Assembly (NCBI GenBank): GCA_018715105.1
Contig: DVMG01000128.1
Coordinates: 1 to 6,629 of the forward strand
Reading direction: 5' to 3'
Source of the DNA: Candidatus Ventricola intestinavium
Lineage (GTDB): Bacteria; Bacillota; Clostridia; Christensenellales; Aristaeellaceae
DNA length: 6,629 nt
In this document: positions 1-5,599 of the stretch, piece after piece
How the letters are laid out: the number at the start of each line of letters is the position of its first letter
Numbering within the stretch: the stretch's first letter is position 1
Made by a program: the position numbers and the translations under genes
Notes under the pieces: model-generated
Told to the model about the DNA's origin: nothing
The model's input: only the letters and a program-made list of their open reading frames with translations
Database searches by the model: none

Positions 1-786
1 CATGTGAAAGCTCATCTCCATGACGTTGAGGCCATGTTTCCTGCGCAGGCTGCGGATCTTGATGAGATTGATGAGCGAGTGCACCTCGCGCTTGACGCCG
101 TCAAGGCCGATAAGACTGTCAAGCTCCTGCATGAGTTCCTCAAGCGATTCTTCCTTCGCCTCTTCTTTTGCCTCATCTTTGTTTTTGGCCTCTTTGCCTT
201 CCCCGTGCGCTCCCTCTTTCTCTTTTTCCGGCATGCCGCGGTTCGTCTCCTCCGTGCGGCGTGTCCTCTCCTGTGTGCCGGAGGCATGCCGGCCTGCCGC
301 GCGGGACATGAGAAACGTGCGCAGGCCGCCCGCATATCCGGTGATGAAGCTGAGCTCCTGCCCCGTCATATCCCCGTCGATCTCCGCAGCGGCATAGAGC
401 AGCCTGCTCACCCCGTCCACAAACTGCTGAGCGCTGGCCGTGCCGTCCTTGTCATCCATGGCCACGCAGCAGCGAAGCAGAAGCGGCGTGCCCTCGGCAA
501 AGGAACGGTTTTTGTGCCCAATGTTCAGCGCCGTTTCACGGCTGGCCTTTCCGATGCTCAGCACATCACGCCCCGGCACCTGCGCGATAAAGCGCAGCAG
601 ATCCTCCGACGGGCCGCCGCCCGCCTGTGCCAGCTTGAGCAGGAGCGCCTGCACATACATGTCAAGGAAGAGCTTGATATCGCTTGCGCCTACTCGCTGC
701 CAGTTCCCGCTTGCGACCAGCTGGCCGCAGCTGTTTGCCATCTGCCGGTAGGCATCCCGTCCTCTTTGCATCTGTTGTTCGTCCAT
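1..786 (-). CDS. SpoVK/CbbX-type AAA+ ATPase, N-terminal part (cut by window edge)
   Basis: The visible 262 codons run off the left end. Residues about 1-165 form a helical, Cys/Met-containing domain. Its last part (about 120-160, with the core AAAEIDGDMTGQEL) resembles the TerB-like helical domain found in front of some AAA+ proteins; that assignment is tentative. Residues about 170-213 are a highly charged Glu/Lys/Arg linker, probably flexible or coiled-coil. Residues about 214-262 (SLEELMQELDSLIGLDGVK, then the helix through LINLIKIRSLRR) match the start of the AAA+ module of the SpoVK/CbbX family. In that family MSLHL is followed directly by the Walker A loop; here MSFHM is the last thing seen, so catalysis cannot be judged. 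ATG at 786 is chosen because AAAGGAG (802-796) sits 9 nt upstream; the in-frame ATG at 792 is only 3 nt away. Family members remodel protein complexes, and SpoVK is named for a spore-maturation role in Bacillus. Whether this copy acts in sporulation is inference. Confidence 0.85.
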   Translation of the reverse strand, partial: MDEQQMQRGRDAYRQMANSCGQLVASGNWQRVGASDIKLFLDMYVQALLLKLAQAGGGPSEDLLRFIAQVPGRDVLSIGKASRETALNIGHKNRSFAEGTPLLLRCCVAMDDKDGTASAQQFVDGVSRLLYAAAEIDGDMTGQELSFITGYAGGLRTFLMSRAAGRHASGTQERTRRTEETNRGMPEKEKEGAHGEGKEAKNKDEAKEEAKEESLEELMQELDSLIGLDGVKREVHSLINLIKIRSLRRKHGLNVMEMSFHM

Positions 787-937
787 TTCCATCCACTCCT
801 TTGCGTGTCTTTCCCGTGTTCTTCCCGTGCTGTGCCGCGGGATGCCGCAGCCTTTTCTTTCCAAGCGGGTTCAGCGGAGGATCCGCATGCGCCGCTCTTC
901 TTGCAGGGGGCTTTCGTTTTTAGCCGAACCGGCGTCC

Positions 938-960
938 GCCCTTTCCCCTTGGGAGAGGGC
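938..960 (-). terminator. Hairpin after the flippase gene, possible weak terminator
   Basis: Read on the minus strand, GCCCTCTCCC can pair with the following GGGAAAGGGC-type arm (about 10 bp, one mismatch, 3-nt loop), 43 nt past the flippase stop. A smaller GCCG/CGGC hairpin follows at 923-933. Neither is followed by a T-run in the minus direction, so termination is uncertain and read-through into the AAA+ gene is possible. The rest of the 787-1002 gap shows only the AAA+ gene's ribosome binding site. Confidence 0.3.
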
Positions 961-1002
961 CTGTCCCTGCGCGTTTTCTCCTTTTGCTTTTAGGCCTGCC
1001 GC

Positions 1003-2301
1003 TCAGGCGTTCTTCTTTCGGAGCATGCGCAGGACGCTCTGCGCCTTGTCCCGGATCCTCCGGATCTCCTGCGGCTTGAACAGGAACACATCGCGCACGG
1101 GAACGCAATACGTGCGCAGATAATACAGCAGGAAAAGCCCGCCCGCAACCATGTAGGAGACCACCGAGGACAGCGCGGCGCCCATCTTCCCCCAGAGCGG
1201 GATGGTGACCATGTTGCACAGGATGTTGATAACCACCGAGCCGGTGAGCATGCCCAGATAGACCCCTTTCTTGCCCTGGGCCAGCAGCAGCGTGCCGATG
1301 ATTTTAAAATAGCTCATCGGGATGATGCCGGCCATCAGCAGCACCGTCACCGGATACGCCGGCAGATACTGCTCGCCCGCCAGCACATAAATCACCGACC
1401 GCCCCAGCACGAGAATCCCCAGGATCATGACGAATGTCAGATACAGATTCACCTTCATGCTCATGGTGACCTCCCCGATGGCATCGTCCTTGGCCGTGCG
1501 GGAAAAGAGCACCTCACGAAACGCATCCGGAATCAGCCATCCATATTCGGAGAGAGACACACCCAGCGTGTAATAGCCGATCTCCGCATCCGGGATGCCG
1601 AACATGTAGCCCATCATGAGCGTGTCGATGCGGTAGTTCAGCGTGAGCATCAGCGTGGTGATCATCGAGATGATGCCAAAGGGGACAATCTTCGCGGCAA
1701 AACGCAGATCCGCTTTCAACGGATTGGGCAGGCGCTTCATGCGCAGCAGCGCCATGACCACGGTGATGACATCCCCCACGACAATCAGCGCCAGCGCGAC
1801 GAGGATCGTCCTGTCCATCGTATAAAAGGCCAGGATGGTGATCACCGTGTTGGTGATGCGCGCGGTGAAGAAGATGGCGTTTTTAAACTTGACATCCTCC
1901 ACCATGATCATGAAGCTGAGCTGATTGGCCAGCACCTGCACAGGCGCCAGCAGGCACACCGCGGCCAGCTCAAAGGAGCCAAAGCCCACCGCGCCCACCA
2001 CGCCGACAGCCGTATAAAACAGAAACTGCAGCAGAAAAATGCGCAAAAACTTGTCAAGCACGTCCGGCTCATTCAGGCGCTTATAATAAGGATACGGCTG
2101 ATAGAGGCCAAAGTTGGCCGTCACCGCCACGATGGAGAGCATGGAGGAGATCCGGCCCAGCTGCCCCTTGAGCTCCGGCCCCAGAAACCGGTTGGAGTAG
2201 CTCGATGCAATCAGCCCGATCAGGACAGCCATCACCTTGGTAAAAATGGTGAACACATAATCGTTGTCCGTCAGACGCCGGGCAAGGCGCTTTACATTCA
2301 T
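1003..2301 (-). CDS. Wzx/MATE-like polysaccharide flippase (MOP superfamily membrane protein)
   Basis: This is a 432-residue integral membrane protein with about 12 hydrophobic segments, close to the usual 400-500 residues of the polysaccharide biosynthesis/Wzx group. Recognisable elements are the family's first-loop pattern SNRFLGPELKGQLG (residues 36-49), a central NYRIDTLMMGYM stretch (222-233) followed by IGYYTLGVSLSE, LAGEQYLPAYP (307-317) and WGKMGAALSS (370-379). The tail after residue about 402 is basic and cytosolic (RRIRDKAQSVLRMLRKK). Family members flip undecaprenyl-linked oligosaccharides across the cytoplasmic membrane, but the substrate cannot be read from the sequence. No glycosyltransferase or polymerase is adjacent, which is unusual for a Wzx in a capsule locus. 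ATG at 2301 is supported by an AAGGA about 9 nt upstream and by a strong promoter 45 nt upstream. A MurJ or SpoVB role is less likely from these motifs but not excluded. Confidence 0.85.
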   Translation of the reverse strand: MNVKRLARRLTDNDYVFTIFTKVMAVLIGLIASSYSNRFLGPELKGQLGRISSMLSIVAVTANFGLYQPYPYYKRLNEPDVLDKFLRIFLLQFLFYTAVGVVGAVGFGSFELAAVCLLAPVQVLANQLSFMIMVEDVKFKNAIFFTARITNTVITILAFYTMDRTILVALALIVVGDVITVVMALLRMKRLPNPLKADLRFAAKIVPFGIISMITTLMLTLNYRIDTLMMGYMFGIPDAEIGYYTLGVSLSEYGWLIPDAFREVLFSRTAKDDAIGEVTMSMKVNLYLTFVMILGILVLGRSVIYVLAGEQYLPAYPVTVLLMAGIIPMSYFKIIGTLLLAQGKKGVYLGMLTGSVVINILCNMVTIPLWGKMGAALSSVVSYMVAGGLFLLYYLRTYCVPVRDVFLFKPQEIRRIRDKAQSVLRMLRKKNA

Positions 2302-2311
2302 GGCGCAGTCC

Positions 2312-2323
2312 TTCCCGCGGGAA
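2312..2323. promoter_or_regulatory. 12-bp perfect palindrome in the flippase leader
   Basis: TTCCCGCGGGAA is its own reverse complement. It lies between the predicted transcription start and the flippase ribosome binding site; its last bases overlap the GGAAGGA on the minus strand. It could be a binding site for a dimeric repressor or a short structure near the ribosome site. A 12-bp GC-rich palindrome can also arise by chance in DNA of this composition. Confidence 0.3.
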
Positions 2324-2345
2324 TCCGCAAAAAAATCTGTTTTCT

Positions 2346-2374
2346 ATTATAGCGCGCACATGGCCCGTTTGCAA
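2346..2374 (-). promoter_or_regulatory. Sigma-A promoter for the flippase gene
   Basis: On the minus strand TTGCAA (2374-2369) is separated by exactly 17 nt from a perfect TATAAT (2351-2346). Transcription would start near 2339, giving a leader of about 38 nt before the flippase ATG. The spacing and perfect -10 make this the strongest promoter in the window and suggest vegetative expression. Confidence 0.85.
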
Positions 2375-2395
2375 ATTATTCTTTTTGCTTTTCCT

Positions 2396-2424
2396 CACCC
2401 CGTTCGCACACGGGACATAGGATG
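2396..2424 (+). promoter_or_regulatory. Possible SigK-type (mother-cell sporulation) promoter for the Cys-rich gene
   Basis: CACC (2396-2399) is followed after 16 nt by CATAGGATG (2416-2424). The Bacillus SigK pattern is mACm, about 16 nt, then CATAnnnTA. All positions fit except the last base of the -10. CATAGGAT is also a partial SigE -10 match (6 of 8). No sigma-A promoter is apparent on this strand in the gap. A 5-bp inverted repeat (CCCGT/ACGGG, 2399-2414) occupies the spacer. Short sporulation motifs occur by chance, so this is a candidate only. Confidence 0.4.
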
Positions 2425-2433
2425 TAATGGAGC

Positions 2434-2541
2434 GGAGCCCCCGCAAAGCTCCGGCGGCCCTGAGCCGCCCCCGCGCAGAATCATGCGCGCTGTGCGCATA
2501 GGCGCACGCTGATGTGACCCTTTCCGCGGCATTTTGCCGCG
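2434..2541 (+). promoter_or_regulatory. Hairpin-rich leader upstream of the Cys-rich gene
   Basis: Four short inverted repeats lie in a row. GGAGC/GCTCC spans 2434-2452. GGCGGC/GCCGCC spans 2453-2469 with loop CCTGA. GTGCGC/GCGCAC spans 2492-2507 with loop ATAG. CGCGGCA/TGCCGCG spans 2525-2541 with loop TTT. The last ends 20 nt before the GGAGG of the gene at 2575. None is followed by a T-run, so they do not look like terminators. They may stabilise the mRNA, or reflect local GC richness. No known riboswitch class was recognised. Confidence 0.35.
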
Positions 2542-2574
2542 TTCACCATCTCGATAGATCCGGAGGTGCCAGCT

Positions 2575-3132
2575 ATGTCATGCTGTTCATCCAATTGTAA
2601 CTGGGGTTGCTCGTCTGGCTGCGGCTGTGGTTGTGGCTGCGGCTGTTCATCCGATTGGGACTGCTGCCATCCCAGCTGTCCTTTCCCCGAGTGGAAACAC
2701 CCGCTGTGCTGCAATCACACGCACTACTGCTGCGCCGATAATGAAGACGGCCCCACGCTCGTCATCCACAAGATCGTTCTGGAGCCCTGCGGCAACCAGA
2801 GCTGCACGCCCAGGACATTCAATATCCGCATCACCGGCCCCAGCTATCCCAACGGGGAGGTCTTCTCCCTGCGCGCGGGCAGCTGCCTGGAGCTTGATGA
2901 GCCGCTCGTTATCAGCGGCCTGACGCCCGGCACGTATACGTTGGAAGAGGTGTTTTCCACCCCCAATGAGTATGTCTCCACGATCACCGGCCCAGTCTGC
3001 GGGCGCTGCGTGACGATCACAAACAGCTGCGCACCGACGGTGGTCACCATCGTCAACCGCAAGAGGCTGTGCCGTCTGTGCCGCGGATTTGGCTGCGGCT
3101 TCGGCGGATGCGGGTGCTCCGGCGCGCTGTAA
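2575..3132 (+). CDS. Cysteine-rich protein with a central CnaB/SpaA-like domain, candidate spore-surface protein
   Basis: This 185-residue protein contains 27 cysteines. Residues 1-53 hold 16 of them, including CC pairs and a (Gly-Cys)x5 run at 15-24. Residues about 59-164 resemble a prealbumin-like CnaB/SpaA domain: strand TLVIHKIV, then FNIRITGPSYPNGEVFSL, LTPGTYTLEEVF and a last strand VVTIVNRKR. Lys66, Glu125 (in the YxLxE pattern) and Asn161 sit where the family has its isopeptide Lys, catalytic acid and Asn. The domain also has C72-x4-C77 and a CGRC at 142-145. The tail (165-185) is again Cys/Gly rich. No signal peptide, transmembrane helix or LPxTG motif is visible, so it is probably made in the cytoplasm, as spore-coat proteins are in the mother cell. 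ATG at 2575 is chosen because GGAGG (2562-2566) lies 8 nt upstream; an in-frame GTG at 2566 overlaps that site. It stands alone on this strand, convergent with ypeB. Alternatives are a metal-binding or other intracellular structural protein. I do not recognise a named gene. Confidence 0.8.
   Translation: MSCCSSNCNWGCSSGCGCGCGCGCSSDWDCCHPSCPFPEWKHPLCCNHTHYCCADNEDGPTLVIHKIVLEPCGNQSCTPRTFNIRITGPSYPNGEVFSLRAGSCLELDEPLVISGLTPGTYTLEEVFSTPNEYVSTITGPVCGRCVTITNSCAPTVVTIVNRKRLCRLCRGFGCGFGGCGCSGAL
2583..2657 (+). repeat. Internal repeats in the Cys-rich gene (60-nt direct repeat around a Gly-Cys hexamer run)
   Basis: CTGTTCATCCAATTG (2583-2597) recurs as CTGTTCATCCGATTG (2643-2657), 14 of 15 bases identical and exactly 60 nt (20 codons) apart. 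Between them, 2617-2646 is five GGYTGY units encoding Gly-Cys. The arrangement suggests growth by in-frame duplication or slippage. Confidence 0.7.
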
Positions 3133-3163
3133 TCTGCCGCCGTCCCGCGGAAAACGCACAGTG

Positions 3164-3197
3164 AAATGTCTCCCCTCCGCTTGAGGGGAGACATTTT
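3164..3197. terminator. Bidirectional hairpin terminator between the Cys-rich gene and ypeB
   Basis: AAATGTCTCCCCTC (3164-3177) and its reverse complement (3183-3196) form a perfect 14-bp stem with a 5-nt loop, extendable by a G-T pair. It lies 31 nt past the plus-strand stop and 29 nt past the ypeB stop. The A/T ends of the stem give a short T-run in each direction (TTTT on plus, TTT on minus). This placement between convergent genes is typical of a shared terminator, though the U-tracts are short. Confidence 0.8.
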
Positions 3198-3225
3198 CAT
3201 TCGGATCGTGCCTGCCGTGCCGGGC

Positions 3226-4536
3226 TCATACCGCCGTCTCTCCGTCCTGCGTATCCACAACCCGCAGGATCTGGGCGGTTTCCCCTGTCATGGCGTCGAT
3301 AAACACCCAGTAGTCCGCCCCCGCGAAGGTGCCCTCAAAACCCCAGCAAAGGCGCTCTCCCGTCTCCTCGGGGATCACGCACAGGCGCTGCGTGCGCACA
3401 TTCAATCGCTGAGAGATCAGCTCCCTGGCCTCTTCCACGGTCAGCTCAGGTTCAAGCCCTTCACGCCGGATGTGGTTCATCAGATACTGGGTGCATTCCG
3501 CGCCCACCACGCGGCCGCTGTCCATGCTGACCTGCACTTTCACCTGATCGGGATAGAGCAGCACGCCGTCCTGCACGCTGGCAAAGTTGGCCACGACCAT
3601 CCCATCGTATTCCTGCACAAAGCACACTTCCATCTGGCCAAAGCCCTGATCCGCCAGGTATACGCGCGCATTTTCCAGGCACTCCTCGACCGTGCGGCGC
3701 ATGGCAAACTCAGCCTGCTCCGGCACCATCCACAGCAGGTGGGCGCCCTGTCCGGTCACCTGCACGCTGAGCATGCCGTCGGGCGTATCGGCCACAAAGC
3801 CGAAGGCCTCAAACTGCCCGCCGCTGTCCGCGCCGTCGCGCACGCGGTCCGCCGTCACGCCGGCATAGCGCGCCGCTGCCTCCCTGGCCTGCTCTCTTGT
3901 CACGCGCTCGCCGGTCAGGCCCTTGGCCTCTCCCTGCTGGCGTCCGTCTGAAAAGGGGCCGTCATAGATCAGCGAGGGGTATTCGATGGCGCTGTCCCCT
4001 TCCTGTGCGGGCCAGCTTTGCACATTCTCCTGCGCGGGCGCCGCGCCTTCCGTGAGCGGCTGGGCATACATCCGTTCCTCCACCTGAACCAGATGCTCGT
4101 TGAGCTGGCGGCAGGCGGTCATCATATCCTCCAGCTGGCGCTCATCCTCGCTTGAAATCATGCCGCCCGAGGAAACCTGCGTGACGAGCGCCATCGTATA
4201 TTGGCCCATCTGGCCGGCAAACTTCATCGCCTCGGCCGCCGTCTGCACATTCAGGGGCAGGCGTGCCAGCCCGCTTTCCACATGCTGAGCCAGCAGCGCG
4301 GTTTCTCCCAGCAGCGATACGCTCTGCGCCGCACCCGAGGCGATGAGCAGTTTGGAGAGATTGATCTCGATGTCTGCCATCGCCGCCACCACATCCGTCA
4401 TCTCCCTTTGATGCTGCATGATCATGTGTGTGGCCATCCTGCGTTCGCGCACGGCGAGCACTGCATTGGCCCCCAGCGATACGCACAGCAGCACTGCGAG
4501 CGCGATGATGACGGCGTTTTTATTCAGTCGTTTCAC
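3226..4536 (-). CDS. ypeB: Germination protein YpeB
   Basis: This 436-residue protein is close to the roughly 450 of Bacillus YpeB. It has a short basic N-terminus, one hydrophobic segment (about 8-29) acting as an uncleaved signal or membrane anchor, and a helical N-terminal domain (about 35-160). The hallmark YPSLIYDGPFSD follows at 186-197. Three PepSY-like repeats come next, at roughly 207-270, 280-350 and 362-425; the second has the NFAS..DGVLLYPDQ pattern and the third begins ELTVEEAREL. In Bacillus, YpeB is needed for correct localisation and stability of the cortex-lytic enzyme SleB in the spore, and the PepSY domains are thought to hold SleB inactive. GTG at 4536 is chosen because GGAGGGAG (4550-4543) lies 6 nt upstream. 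A longer frame to 4692 would overlap sleB and lacks a hydrophobic start. It follows sleB by 59 nt with no terminator, so the two are probably co-transcribed. Confidence 0.95.
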   Translation of the reverse strand: MKRLNKNAVIIALAVLLCVSLGANAVLAVRERRMATHMIMQHQREMTDVVAAMADIEINLSKLLIASGAAQSVSLLGETALLAQHVESGLARLPLNVQTAAEAMKFAGQMGQYTMALVTQVSSGGMISSEDERQLEDMMTACRQLNEHLVQVEERMYAQPLTEGAAPAQENVQSWPAQEGDSAIEYPSLIYDGPFSDGRQQGEAKGLTGERVTREQAREAAARYAGVTADRVRDGADSGGQFEAFGFVADTPDGMLSVQVTGQGAHLLWMVPEQAEFAMRRTVEECLENARVYLADQGFGQMEVCFVQEYDGMVVANFASVQDGVLLYPDQVKVQVSMDSGRVVGAECTQYLMNHIRREGLEPELTVEEARELISQRLNVRTQRLCVIPEETGERLCWGFEGTFAGADYWVFIDAMTGETAQILRVVDTQDGETAV

Positions 4537-4595
4537 GGCGTTCTCCCTCCATGCGAGCGGCTTCACCCTTTCTTTGTCCGTCTTCCCCGGGCTTT

Positions 4596-5297
4596 TTACA
4601 CGGCAAAGCTGTGTGCGCCAATGGTCAGGCGCACCTCGCGCGACCAGATCCAGGAGGATGTCGCCGTGGATGGGTTGTAATAATACAGGCATCCGCCGGT
4701 GGGATCCCAGCCGTTCATGGCATCGCGCGCGGCGCGGCGGCTCTGCTCGTTGGGCGTCAGGTTGATCTGCCCGTCGCTGACCGCGTCAAAGGCTCCCGCC
4801 TGATAGATCACGCCCGCGATTGTGTTGGGAAACTGGCTGCTCCTGACACGGTTGAGCACCACCGCGCCCACGGCAACCATGCCCACATAGGGCTCGCCCC
4901 TCGCCTCCCCGTAAATAAGCCGCGCCAGCAGCTCCACATCGCTGCTATAAGAAGAGCCGGATGAGGCCGAAGCCGCCGCCGTCCCTCCTGAAGAGGAGGA
5001 GATTCCCATGGCCGCAAGCGTGGCCGGCCCGGCCACGCCATCCGCCGTCAGGCCGTTTTTCCGCTGAAAGCTCACCACCGCGTTGTAGGTTTCCTGGCCG
5101 AATACGCCATCCACGGTGCCGCTGAAGTATCCCCACTGCTTGAGCTTCGTCTGCACGGTGCGCACCTCGCTGCCCCGTGAACCCCAATAAACCGTTGCCT
5201 TGGCATCGGGAGCCAGCGCGATGAACACAAGGGCCGCGGCAGCCAAAGCAGCCGTCAGCCGCTTTACAAGGTTCTTTGTGGTCCCTTTCACAGCCAC
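4596..5297 (-). CDS. sleB: Spore cortex-lytic enzyme SleB
   Basis: This 233-residue protein has the standard SleB layout. A signal peptide (about 1-34) has a basic start, an Ala/Leu core and the end DAKA. A peptidoglycan-binding type 1 domain (about 38-98) has GSRGSEVRTVQTKLKQWGY and the repeat motif DGVFGQET. A Ser/Gly/Ala linker covers 100-119. The Hydrolase_2 catalytic domain (about 120-233) carries IYGEARGEPY, with Glu131 as the expected catalytic acid, then VGAVVLNRV, FPNTIAGVIY, GAFDAVSDGQI and CLYYYNPSTATSSWIWSR. SleB is a lytic transglycosylase that cuts muramic-delta-lactam-containing cortex peptidoglycan during germination. The family usually has Asn-Ala before the catalytic Glu; here it is Tyr-Gly, a small deviation. 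Start choice: a G-rich site ending in GGAG (to 5303) is 5 nt before GTG at 5297. An alternative GTG at 5291 forms a 4-base GTGA overlap with the upstream ORF's stop. An in-frame ATG at 5312 would have its ribosome site inside the gene. ypeB follows. Confidence 0.95.
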   Translation of the reverse strand: MAVKGTTKNLVKRLTAALAAAALVFIALAPDAKATVYWGSRGSEVRTVQTKLKQWGYFSGTVDGVFGQETYNAVVSFQRKNGLTADGVAGPATLAAMGISSSSGGTAAASASSGSSYSSDVELLARLIYGEARGEPYVGMVAVGAVVLNRVRSSQFPNTIAGVIYQAGAFDAVSDGQINLTPNEQSRRAARDAMNGWDPTGGCLYYYNPSTATSSWIWSREVRLTIGAHSFAV

Positions 5298-5539
5298 ATC
5301 CGCTCCCCCCATCCGGCTTCGGGCGCATTGTCCGCCGGTTCTTCCGCCTCAAAAGACAGCAGCTGAGGAAACAGCATGCTGAAAAATGCAGGCGCATCCG
5401 CTTCCCGCCGCGCAAGCGCGGGGGCAAACAGCATCAGTGCGGCCAAAAGAAGCGCAGCCAAAGGCGATCCATGTCCCTCACTCCGTTTCCATAAACGTTT
5501 CAGGAACAAGGATCGCCCAAAGGATGCCATTTTATACAT
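5288..5539 (-). CDS. Small membrane or exported protein of unknown function, upstream of sleB
   Basis: This ORF encodes about 83 residues between ispE and sleB. It has a basic N-terminus (KRLWKR at 14-19), one hydrophobic stretch (about 26-43, Leu/Ala-rich, ending APALA before RRE) and a polar, acidic C-terminal part (AEEPADNAPEAG). This fits a signal peptide with a short mature protein, or a single-pass membrane protein. Its stop codon overlaps the sleB start region (4-base GTGA at 5291-5288), typical of translationally coupled genes, and the sleB ribosome site lies inside it. ATG at 5539 has only a distant G-run upstream (5558-5554); ATG at 5530 and GTG at 5575 are alternatives, none with a good ribosome site. 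I do not recognise the family. If real, it probably belongs to the sleB-ypeB operon; otherwise the stretch is the untranslated lead-in to sleB. Confidence 0.5.
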   Translation of the reverse strand: MYKMASFGRSLFLKRLWKRSEGHGSPLAALLLAALMLFAPALARREADAPAFFSMLFPQLLSFEAEEPADNAPEAGWGERMWL

Positions 5540-5565
5540 GCCGGTGCAAAAGGCCCCCGTATTCT
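5533..5565 (-). promoter_or_regulatory. Weak candidate forespore (SigG-like) promoter for the sleB operon
   Basis: On the minus strand AGAATA (5565-5560) matches the Bacillus SigG -35 (TGAATA) at 5 of 6 bases, followed by CATGTATA (5540-5533) that partly resembles CATACTA. The spacer of 19 nt is one or two longer than usual. Bacillus sleB is controlled by SigG, which is why this was examined. If used, the small ORF would need a start downstream of 5525. The match alone is poor. Confidence 0.2.
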
Positions 5566-5599
5566 CAGGAAGCACACTTCCAAATGCGGTTGCCGCCTG

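Noticed and set aside
4..993. A long plus-strand open frame of about 330 codons
   Set aside because: It lies antisense to the AAA+ gene, whose minus-strand translation shows clear SpoVK-family sequence and a good ribosome site. The plus-strand product is low-complexity with no recognisable domain, and the frame runs past the AAA+ start into the intergenic gap.
2491..2507. A second CATA box (2497-2500) as a sporulation -10 element
   Set aside because: It lacks the TA end of CATAnnnTA and lies inside a perfect hairpin, which explains it better.
2647..3260. Minus-strand open frames opposite the Cys-rich gene
   Set aside because: They have no ribosome site or recognisable domain and run through the terminator hairpin. 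The plus frame has GGAGG at good spacing and a domain-like sequence.
3166..3951. A plus-strand open frame of about 260 codons opposite ypeB
   Set aside because: It is His/Ala/Leu-rich without domains, starts inside the terminator hairpin, and is antisense to a well-supported YpeB.
4537..4692. An N-terminal extension of ypeB to 4692
   Set aside because: It would overlap the 3' end of sleB by almost 100 nt and put 52 non-hydrophobic residues before the membrane anchor. The GTG at 4536 has an excellent ribosome site.
4945..5427. A minus-strand frame of 160 codons across the sleB start
   Set aside because: It is Arg/Gly/Cys-rich and out of frame with SleB, whose domains are unambiguous, so it is a shadow frame.
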